A stretch of 64,000 bases of DNA. Origin: HXMU1420-13 sp965249965 (GTDB lineage Bacteria > Bacteroidota > Rhodothermia > Balneolales > Balneolaceae). The stretch is taken from positions 1,984,001-2,048,000 of the forward strand of contig OZ252262.1 in NCBI GenBank assembly GCA_965249965.1. The letters are read 5' to 3'. How positions within the stretch are numbered: the first letter of the stretch is position 1; the number at the start of each line of letters is the position of its first letter. The position numbers and the translations under genes were made by a program. Under the pieces are notes generated by a model. The model was given only the letters and a program-made list of their open reading frames with translations. It had not been told where the DNA came from and did not search any database. Below are positions 25,748-31,901 of the stretch, piece after piece.

Positions 25748-26515
25748 ATGCGCCGATTTTTAATAGCCGGAAACTGGAAAATGAATTGCGGTCCCGTTGA
25801 TGCCGCTGAACTACTGGAAGGACTAAAAGCTGCAAAAGCAGAAGTGTCTGAAGATGTGGATGTACTTGTTTGTCCGCCATATGTAAGCCTTGGAATGAGT
25901 GTATCGTATCTTCACGATACCGACATCAATGTAGGAGCTCAAAATCTGCATTTCGAAGATAATGGGGCTTATACCGGAGAAATCAGCGCAAGCATGCTCA
26001 CAGAAGCAGGATGCTCTTTTGTACTGATTGGCCATTCTGAGCGAAGACAATATTTTGGTGAGACCGATTCATCGGTAAATAAAAAGGTGAAGAAAGCAAT
26101 GGAATTTGATCTTGCACCTATTGTGTGTGTTGGAGAAAGTTTAGACCAAAGAAAGCAGGATATTCACTTTGAACTGGTAAAAACACAAATTACAGCAGCC
26201 TTCGAGGGATTGAGCAATAACGAGGCATTGGATGTTGTAGTGGCTTATGAACCAATTTGGGCAATTGGAACGGGTGAAACTGCATCACCGGAACAAGCTC
26301 AGGAAATGCATGCTCATATTCGATCTACACTAGCTGATTTATACGATCAGGAAACCGCTGATGAAATTCGCATTCTTTATGGCGGAAGTATGAAACCGGC
26401 AAATGCCGAAGAATTACTTGGTCAAGCCGATGTAGATGGTGGCTTAATTGGTGGCGCTTCATTGAAAGCGGCAGATTTTGCTTCATTAATTACCACTGCT
26501 GAAAAGTTGTCATAA
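25748..26515 (+). CDS. tpiA: Triosephosphate isomerase
   Basis: Complete 255-residue TIM: GNWKMN near the N-terminus (substrate Asn/Lys), the electrophile His in LIGHSERRQYF, the catalytic Glu in VVAYEPIWAIGTG, loop 6 following it, and ILYGGSMKPANAEELL with GGLIGGASL at the phosphate site. It sits within the gatB run although the gene functions in central glycolysis/gluconeogenesis. Confidence 0.98.
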   Translation: MRRFLIAGNWKMNCGPVDAAELLEGLKAAKAEVSEDVDVLVCPPYVSLGMSVSYLHDTDINVGAQNLHFEDNGAYTGEISASMLTEAGCSFVLIGHSERRQYFGETDSSVNKKVKKAMEFDLAPIVCVGESLDQRKQDIHFELVKTQITAAFEGLSNNEALDVVVAYEPIWAIGTGETASPEQAQEMHAHIRSTLADLYDQETADEIRILYGGSMKPANAEELLGQADVDGGLIGGASLKAADFASLITTAEKLS

Positions 26516-26532
26516 TAATCATAATCTGATAT

Positions 26533-26570
26533 TTCACCCCCTCTGTCTCCCCCTAAAGCTAGGGGGAGAA
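26533..26570 (-). repeat. CCCCTC-type hairpin repeat, inverted copy
   Basis: Arms ctccccct (26547-26554) and agggggag (26561-26568), with a side block ccccctc upstream. Read on the minus strand the element has the same layout as the plus-strand repeat 35 bases away: G-rich hairpin followed by a GGGGGTG tail. The two form an inverted pair in the tpiA-purD spacer. Confidence 0.6.
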
Positions 26571-26603
26571 CTTTTCGATTTAGTATGTGATTAGAACAAC
26601 GAA

Positions 26604-26636
26604 AGTCCCCTCTTGGGAGGGGATTGAGGGGTGGGT
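26604..26636 (+). repeat. CCCCTC-type hairpin repeat, copy A
   Basis: Hairpin tcccctc (26606-26612) / gagggga (26617-26623) with loop ttgg, followed by the tail ttgaggggtg. The 30-base core matches the copy at 28013-28042 at 27 positions. Non-coding here, between tpiA and purD. Confidence 0.75.
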
Positions 26637-26659
26637 CAAATTGTAATCATTGTTAGTAA

Positions 26660-27940
26660 ATGAAAATCAACGTACTTCTAATCGGCTCAGGTGGGCGTGA
26701 ACATGCCCTTGCATGGGGAATTGCAAAATCCTCACTTCTTAGGCAGCTTTTCATAGCACCGGGAAATCCCGGCACCGATTCACTCGGCAAAAACGTAAGC
26801 CTGGATGTATCTAATCATAAAGCGGTGTTGGAATTTGTCGAATCCAATGATATTAAACTTACCGTGGTAGGACCAGAACAACCATTAGTGGATGGAATTG
26901 CTGATTTTCTGGAAGAACGTGGGCATATAGTATTCGGACCAAAAAAAATTCCTGCTATGCTTGAAGGCAGTAAGGAATTTGCCAAAGATTTTATGGCTCG
27001 GCATGCTATCCCAACCGCGGCTTACAACGTGTTTGATCAATCAGAATTTGATCATGCTGCAGATTATATCAAAAGCCAGAATTTGTATCCCGTAGTGTTA
27101 AAAGCCGACGGACTTGCCGGTGGAAAAGGGGTGCTTATTCCGGAATCAGAATCCGAGGCAATGAAAGCCCTAGAGGAATTAAAAACTGGTTCATTAAGTA
27201 GTGCCGCATCACGATTAGTAATTGAAGAATTTATGGCAGGTGAAGAAGCTTCTGTATTCGCCATTTGTGATGGAAACTCGTTTAAAGTGATTGGCAATGC
27301 CCAGGATCACAAAAGAGTAGGAGAAGGGGATACCGGACTAAATACTGGTGGAATGGGCGCTTATTCGCCTGCCCCAATTGTAACCGATGAACTGCTCGGA
27401 ATTGTAGAAAATGATATCATCAGGCCAACTATCGATGGGATGAAAGCAGAGGGAAATCCATACACAGGTTTTCTTTATGTTGGATTGATGATCACGGCTG
27501 AAGGTCCAAAAGTAGTAGAATATAATTGCAGATTTGGAGATCCCGAATGCCAGGTGATTATTCCCAGATTGGAGTCTGATCTTTTGGAAGCGCTAGTAGC
27601 TTCGGGTGAAGGAAAACTTGCTGAAACGGATATCAATTTTGATTCCAAATATCGATGTACGGTGGTGTTAGCATCCGGTGGATATCCACAAAGCTATGAA
27701 AAAGGAAAAGTGATATCAGGATTATATACGGTTGAAAATGCGTTGATATTCCATGCGGGGACGAAACAAGAAAGTGATCAAATTCTAAGCAATGGTGGTC
27801 GGGTGTTAAATGTAGTTGGTTCTGGTGATACACTTCAGGAAGCCATTGATCAATCCTATGCTGCAATAAAGAAAATCAGTTTTGAAGGCTCGTTTTATCG
27901 ATCAGATATTGGTGCCAAAGGACTAAAACATTTAGAATAG
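26660..27940 (+). CDS. purD: Phosphoribosylamine--glycine ligase
   Basis: ATP-grasp enzyme forming GAR in purine synthesis. GSGGREHALAWGIAKS opens the protein; FIAPGNPGT, VVGPEQPLVDGIADFL, KADGLAGGKGV, QDHKRVGEGDTGLNTGGMGAYSP, YNCRFGDPECQVI and VVLASGGYP follow in family order. 426 residues is normal. It is separated from purE/purK by 12.5 kb, so purine genes are dispersed here. Confidence 0.97.
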   Translation: MKINVLLIGSGGREHALAWGIAKSSLLRQLFIAPGNPGTDSLGKNVSLDVSNHKAVLEFVESNDIKLTVVGPEQPLVDGIADFLEERGHIVFGPKKIPAMLEGSKEFAKDFMARHAIPTAAYNVFDQSEFDHAADYIKSQNLYPVVLKADGLAGGKGVLIPESESEAMKALEELKTGSLSSAASRLVIEEFMAGEEASVFAICDGNSFKVIGNAQDHKRVGEGDTGLNTGGMGAYSPAPIVTDELLGIVENDIIRPTIDGMKAEGNPYTGFLYVGLMITAEGPKVVEYNCRFGDPECQVIIPRLESDLLEALVASGEGKLAETDINFDSKYRCTVVLASGGYPQSYEKGKVISGLYTVENALIFHAGTKQESDQILSNGGRVLNVVGSGDTLQEAIDQSYAAIKKISFEGSFYRSDIGAKGLKHLE

Positions 27941-27994
27941 AAGTCACCTAAATAATTGGGGGATCTAAGGTTGAGACCGGTAATAGCACATCTC

Positions 27995-28729
27995 ATGTCA
28001 TATTCTCGAACAAGTCCCCTCTTGAGAGGGGATATAGGGGTGTGTTTTTTTATAGTATCGATTCTTTTCGCTTTTAACACCTCTGCCCAGGAATCGAAAA
28101 TCATTTATTCTGGATTGCAGGACGCTACTTCTATTTACGCAACACAGGATCATCTTTTCGTGGTTGAATCCGGTAAACATCGGCTTCTTAAATTAGATCA
28201 TGATGGAAACCTCATCGAAACCTTGGGTGGACTTGGTTCCGGTGATTATCAATTCGATCGTCCTATAGACGTAGATGCAACAAACGGACTCAAAATTTAT
28301 ATATCGGATTATGGAAATAACCGCATTCAAATTTATGATCGACGGTTTCAATATCTGGGTTCCGTCACCGGTGAAACAGCTTTTCAAAATCGTAGAATGA
28401 AACCCACACAACTAGTAGTAAACGATTTTGGTGAGCTATTTGTGTACGATGAGTCCTCCAAGTCCATACTAAAATTTGATGAAAACGGTGATTATCGAGA
28501 TAATTTTGAAATAAACGGCATCCTACCCGAAGAATTGAATTTAGAACTTGATCGCATTGAGTTGATTAATTTCACGAATCAAAAAGTTGCTTTATTGACT
28601 CAAAATGGAATTCTTGGAGAAATTTTTCCAATACAGAAAGGGGAGCTGAATCTGGTTGATGCTACAGAATACCGGTCATTTTTATTTAAGCTATACCCAA
28701 ATAAAATTGAACGCGTGAAGAATGATTGA
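27995..28729 (+). CDS. Secreted NHL-repeat / six-bladed propeller protein
   Basis: About 244 residues. The mature part contains NHL-type blades: LFVVESGKHRLLKLDHDGN, FDRPIDVDATNGLKIYISDYGN, NNRIQIYDRRFQYLG, LFVYDESSKSILKFDENGD. The hydrophobic segment VCFFIVSILFAFNTSAQ is a signal-peptide core with an AQ cleavage site. The ATG at 27995 supplies an n-region (MSYSRTSPLLRGDIG) that is encoded by a copy of the CCCCTC-type repeat; the open frame itself starts at a TTG (27956). The stop overlaps the LuxE-like start by eight bases. Role unknown; an exported binding propeller. Confidence 0.72.
   Translation: MSYSRTSPLLRGDIGVCFFIVSILFAFNTSAQESKIIYSGLQDATSIYATQDHLFVVESGKHRLLKLDHDGNLIETLGGLGSGDYQFDRPIDVDATNGLKIYISDYGNNRIQIYDRRFQYLGSVTGETAFQNRRMKPTQLVVNDFGELFVYDESSKSILKFDENGDYRDNFEINGILPEELNLELDRIELINFTNQKVALLTQNGILGEIFPIQKGELNLVDATEYRSFLFKLYPNKIERVKND
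28013..28042 (+). repeat. CCCCTC-type hairpin repeat, copy B (inside coding frame)
   Basis: Hairpin tcccctc (28015-28021) / gagggga (28026-28032) with loop ttga and the tail tataggggtg; 27 of 30 positions equal copy A. It lies in frame at the N-terminus of the NHL protein and encodes TSPLLRGDIGV. Confidence 0.75.
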
Positions 28730-29708
28730 TCCGTTTGATTCATCCATGTCGTTTGAAGAAAAGGCGCTTGCAGTCTTTGAATATCAAAGAGTAAATAACA
28801 AAATATACAGGCGATTTTGTGAAGCGTTGGTGTTCAGCGAGGTACGTTCCATTGAGGAAATTCCACTCCTTCCAATTCAGGCTTTTAAAGACACGGTAGT
28901 TCTGACTGAACATCCAACATCCAACACTCAACTTTCAATGTTGAAATTTCAGAGTTCCGGTACAAGTGGGATGCTGCGAAGCAAGCACCTGGTTTCAGAT
29001 GCGGCATTGTATCGAAAATCGATATTAGAAGGAATGAATCACTTTTATAATTTGGAAGAATATGTGATTCTAGCCTACACCCCGGGTTATACTGATAATC
29101 CAAATTCTTCGCTTGTTTGGATGTTGAAAACATTGATTGAAAATGAACCTTCTGAATTAAGTCGATTTTTGGAATTAGGAAAAGCAATAGATCAGGATGT
29201 TATTAAAGCGATTACATCAACCGGAAAAAAAGTAATGCTGTTTGGTGCTGCTTTTGGTCTGCTTGATCTTATTGAAATAGGTTCAATAAAACTCCCGGAA
29301 GATTCCATCATTCTTGAAACCGGAGGGATGAAGACCCATCGCCGTGAAATGTCGAAAGAGCAACTTCATCAGCAATTAGCTGGAGGGTTTGGGTTGTCCA
29401 AATCACAAATACATTCAGAATATGGAATGACCGAGCTGCTGAGTCAGGCGTATAGTCAGGGCAGTCTTTGGTTTGATCCGGTCCCATGGATGAACGTCTC
29501 CATCAGAAATCCTGAGAATCCTATGGAATTACTACCAGCAGGAGAGGAGGGATTGATTGGAGTGATCGATTTGGCGAATATCAATTCATGTTCGTTTATT
29601 TTAACCGGAGATAAAGGAGTTAAAAACGATCTAGGTCATTTTCAGGTTCTAGGGCGTTGGAATCCCGTAAATCTACGAGGTTGTAATTTTTTGATTGATG
29701 ATGAATGA
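28722..29708 (+). CDS. LuxE-like acyl-protein synthetase / acyltransferase
   Basis: 328 residues of the ANL superfamily in its compact LuxE form. The phosphate loop KFQSSGTSGM is at about residues 75-84, HSEYGMTELLSQAYS (A5-type motif) at about 230, and GRWNPVNLRGCN near the C-terminus. LuxE activates a fatty acid as acyl-AMP and passes the acyl group, via a Ser/Cys on itself, to LuxC. The LuxC-like gene follows after 84 bases. No luxA/luxB, luxD or luxG is present, so the pair is a fatty-acyl activation/reduction module, not a light-emitting operon. Confidence 0.82.
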   Translation: MIDPFDSSMSFEEKALAVFEYQRVNNKIYRRFCEALVFSEVRSIEEIPLLPIQAFKDTVVLTEHPTSNTQLSMLKFQSSGTSGMLRSKHLVSDAALYRKSILEGMNHFYNLEEYVILAYTPGYTDNPNSSLVWMLKTLIENEPSELSRFLELGKAIDQDVIKAITSTGKKVMLFGAAFGLLDLIEIGSIKLPEDSIILETGGMKTHRREMSKEQLHQQLAGGFGLSKSQIHSEYGMTELLSQAYSQGSLWFDPVPWMNVSIRNPENPMELLPAGEEGLIGVIDLANINSCSFILTGDKGVKNDLGHFQVLGRWNPVNLRGCNFLIDDE

Positions 29709-29744
29709 CCAATGACGATCGAATACAACAATTTTAAGGTGGCT

Positions 29745-29783
29745 AAGCCTGTCGAAGCCGCCCCTTCGACAAGCTCAGGGAGC
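29745..29783. repeat. Palindromic intergenic element with ttcgacaagctcag core
   Basis: Stem tgtcgaag (29750-29757) / cttcgaca (29764-29771) with 6-base loop, followed by agctcaggg. It fills most of the spacer between the LuxE-like and LuxC-like genes. The core cttcgacaagctcag is, from memory, a word seen in dispersed REP-like elements of other genomes; no search was run. Confidence 0.6.
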
Positions 29784-29792
29784 TAATTTAAA

Positions 29793-30830
29793 ATGACAAT
29801 AGAAACCCATATACAAAAAGTTGAAGAAGCCACTAAAAAGTGGTTTAGTCCGGATAATATTCCACTAAAGGAAGCTATTGATCGAACAGTACAAGAGGGT
29901 TTATTTTCTTTTGAAGACATCAAGTTTGCAATTTTAGCCTTGAAAGAAAAAGTGGACGAAGGACAGATTTCAGGGTGGGCAGAACATGCCGGATTGAGTG
30001 ACGAGCAAAATCAAAAAGGGAAAAAGGTACTTTGCTTACATGCAGGAAATCTGCCTTTAGTCGGATTTCAAGATGCATTGGGGACGATCTTATCCGGCGC
30101 CGATTATTCAGGAAAACTATCTAAGAAAGATCCTTATTTGTTGGCAACATTTCTTGATGCCTTGAAACTCACCGGATTAGATAATTCGATCAACTATTCA
30201 ACGGATTTGGAATCGTTCAATGGTTTAAGGGCCGACAAAGTACTTTTTGCAGGATCAGAACAATCAGTTGAATCTGTTAAAATTGTACTATCTAGAATTA
30301 ATGCAGTAAGCGAGCAATGCGAATGGGTCATGAGAACCGCAAAATTTTCGATGGCTTATATTACCAGCGAAGAACCAGATGTTGGTGCTGATCTCGTTGA
30401 GGCCATTTTCCGATATGGTGGACAAGGTTGTCGTTCTGTTGCAGTAGTTGTGAGTCCAATACGGTTTATAAATCTGAAGTGTCATTTTCAGGATTATGTG
30501 GAAGCTTTTTGGTTGAAAAATCCACAATTAAAAAGACCAACTCCGGCGCTGGAATATCAGTTTGCGTACAACAAGGCGATTGGTCGAGATCAAGCCTGGA
30601 TGGATCATTTTCTGATTCAGGAAAGCGAAGACTTCCCGGAATTAGATTTTACGCTTCATTGGGTAAAAGGGGATGAAAAAAAGCTGAAGGAACTTAAATC
30701 GAAATATGGAAATGCCGTTCAAACGGTGTATACAGCCGGGGAGAAAATTGAGGGGTTAAAAACAGAGTTTCTCAGCATGGCACAGCGGCCCCCACTGTGG
30801 TGGGAACCGGATGGGATTGGGGTTATTTGA
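29793..30830 (+). CDS. LuxC-like acyl-CoA/acyl-enzyme reductase
   Basis: 345 residues. LCLHAGNLPLVGFQDALGTIL (about 79-99) is the signature region of the LuxC/acyl-CoA reductase family, and the catalytic cysteine is in YGGQGCRSVAV (about residue 212), as in aldehyde dehydrogenases. It reduces activated fatty acid to aldehyde with NADPH. The C-terminus AQRPPLWWEPDGIGVI fits the family's end (AQ-x-P-x-LW). The final 52 bases of the gene are duplicated about 1 kb downstream, beyond the RAYT. Confidence 0.85.
   Translation: MTIETHIQKVEEATKKWFSPDNIPLKEAIDRTVQEGLFSFEDIKFAILALKEKVDEGQISGWAEHAGLSDEQNQKGKKVLCLHAGNLPLVGFQDALGTILSGADYSGKLSKKDPYLLATFLDALKLTGLDNSINYSTDLESFNGLRADKVLFAGSEQSVESVKIVLSRINAVSEQCEWVMRTAKFSMAYITSEEPDVGADLVEAIFRYGGQGCRSVAVVVSPIRFINLKCHFQDYVEAFWLKNPQLKRPTPALEYQFAYNKAIGRDQAWMDHFLIQESEDFPELDFTLHWVKGDEKKLKELKSKYGNAVQTVYTAGEKIEGLKTEFLSMAQRPPLWWEPDGIGVI
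30779..30830 (+). repeat. 52-bp direct repeat, copy 1 (3' end of LuxC-like gene)
   Basis: From ggcacagcggcc to the stop codon TGA. Matches 31778-31829 at 49 of 52 positions; similarity begins and ends abruptly, the end falling exactly on the stop codon. Confidence 0.9.
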
Positions 30831-30864
30831 CGAATACGGTTTTATCGATTATTAAATAATTATC

Positions 30865-30892
30865 GTTGGGTCAATTCATGAATTGTCCCTAC
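30865..30892. repeat. REP-like palindrome, copy a
   Basis: 28 bases with GGGTCAATTC / GAATTGTCCC arms around AT, beginning GTTG and ending CTAC. It differs at a few positions from the perfect palindrome at 31163-31190. Lies between the LuxC-like stop and the RAYT stop. Confidence 0.8.
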
Positions 30893-30911
30893 AATATTGT
30901 CCATTTGTCAA

Positions 30912-31469
30912 TTAACCATAAAACCGATCACGATCCCATTTTTGAGGATTGTACCGAATATATTCCGAAATATTATTGAATGCGGCTTGGTTTCTAATAA
31001 TGTGCTCGTAATAATTTCGTTGCCAAACGCGAAATCCAGGTGTATTTCTAATAAGGTTTATCTGTTTCGAGGCATTCATTTTATACCAACCAACAATCAT
31101 TGGGATAATCATTTTGCGACGTTTTTTCCGGTTTGATTCAATTCTGGTAATGTTCATGGACTGTAGGGTCAATTCATGAATTGACCCTACGGGTTTTGAT
31201 TTCGATAAAATTTCTATAATGCCATGAATGTGATTCGGCATAACCACAAATGCATGCGTTCTGCATTTGGGAAACCGATGTTCCATATTCTTCCAAAATT
31301 TGTTGGCAATGATCCCACATTCATTCAAAATCATTTCACCATCTTCAACCTGGCCAAAAATGTGTTCTTGTTGATGGGTACAAACGGTAATGAAATATAA
31401 TCCTGGTTTGGAATAATCGTAGGATTGTAATCTTAATGAGGTATCCCTAAATCGTTTTTGTTTTGCCAT
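30912..31469 (-). CDS. REP-associated tyrosine transposase (RAYT, Y1/HUH family)
   Basis: 185 residues. FVVMPNHIHGIIEI carries the HUH motif (H80 and H82), with a candidate nucleophile Tyr at 129 in GWYKMNASKQIN, and the C-terminal RAYT block YIRYNPQKWDRDRF. RAYTs are single-copy relatives of IS200 transposases that act on palindromic REP elements rather than on their own ends. Four palindromes with GTAG/CTAC ends surround or sit in this gene, as expected of a RAYT-REP unit. One is inside the frame and encodes residues 94-102 (VGSIHELTL). The frame is intact. Confidence 0.92.
   Translation of the reverse strand: MAKQKRFRDTSLRLQSYDYSKPGLYFITVCTHQQEHIFGQVEDGEMILNECGIIANKFWKNMEHRFPKCRTHAFVVMPNHIHGIIEILSKSKPVGSIHELTLQSMNITRIESNRKKRRKMIIPMIVGWYKMNASKQINLIRNTPGFRVWQRNYYEHIIRNQAAFNNISEYIRYNPQKWDRDRFYG
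31163..31190. repeat. REP-like palindrome, copy b (perfect, inside RAYT frame)
   Basis: Perfect 28-bp palindrome: GTAGGGTCAATTCA and its reverse complement. On the minus strand it is read in frame as VGSIHELTL between the HUH motif and the candidate catalytic tyrosine of the RAYT. Confidence 0.95.
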
Positions 31470-31597
31470 AACAGGTTAGACCACTCCCGGCACCATTCCT
31501 TACACATTAAATGCAAATTTGTATTATTTGATTATCGAATGCCTTGACTTGAACCAATGATTTATTGATATCAGAATACCGATTTTTATGATATCTC

Positions 31598-31625
31598 GTA
31601 GGGTGTATTCATGAATTCACCCTAC
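31598..31625. repeat. REP-like palindrome, copy c
   Basis: 28 bases from GTAGGGTG to CACCCTAC with one mismatched pair in the arms; centre ATTCATGAAT. Followed by GGG, as is copy b. Confidence 0.85.
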
Positions 31626-31660
31626 GGGATATGTATTAAATTGATGGCAATTTGATTGGC

Positions 31661-31683
31661 GTAATTCATGAATTGACCCCGAG
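31661..31683. repeat. REP-like palindrome, degenerate copy d
   Basis: Retains the centre aattcatgaatt (31663-31674) and one arm continuing to gaccccg; the opposite arm is eroded and the GTAG end is missing. Confidence 0.65.
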
Positions 31684-31777
31684 AGAATCCGAACTCTATG
31701 TTCACTAATAATCGAGTTAAGTAATTATTTTAAGAATGAAGGGTGTTTGTTGGTCTTCAGACTGAGATCTTATAATA

Positions 31778-31829
31778 GGCACAGCGGCCAGCGCTGTGGT
31801 GGGAACCGGATGGGATTGGGGTTATTTGA
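31778..31829 (+). pseudogene. Remnant of the 3' end of a LuxC-like gene (direct repeat copy 2)
   Basis: 49 of 52 bases equal the end of the intact gene at 30779-30830. It still reads as AQRPALWWEPDGIGVI then TGA; the three differences are one silent change and a Pro to Ala change. No start or upstream coding sequence remains. Confidence 0.82.
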
Positions 31830-31901
31830 TTCTTGAAGAACATCTGAATCTCGAAATCCGTATTTTTGCAATCTTTTTTAAATCTAAAAGCTCGTTTTCA
31901 A

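Larger units (their letters stand above)
31470..31901. other. Intergenic region RAYT-leuS with repeats and gene remnant
   Basis: About 430 bases without an intact gene. It holds REP-like copies c (31598-31625) and d (31663-31683), then the duplicated end of the LuxC-like gene (31778-31829). The stretch 31470-31597 is AT-rich and shows nothing recognisable. The leuS promoter is expected in the last 100 bases; none could be assigned. Confidence 0.6.

Noticed and set aside
28722..30830. A bioluminescence (lux) operon
   Set aside because: Only LuxE- and LuxC-like genes are present; there is no luciferase subunit.
30778..30830. Mobile REP element at the end of the LuxC-like gene (rather than a duplicated gene end)
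   Set aside because: The C-terminus AQ-x-P-x-LW agrees with my recollection of the family's natural end, and copy 2 keeps the frame with a silent change, so duplication of coding DNA is the better explanation; the alternative is not fully excluded.
31866..31901. Twelve-codon N-terminal extension of leuS
   Set aside because: LeuRS proteins normally start at the M-x-x-Y-N-P segment, which begins at ATG 31902.
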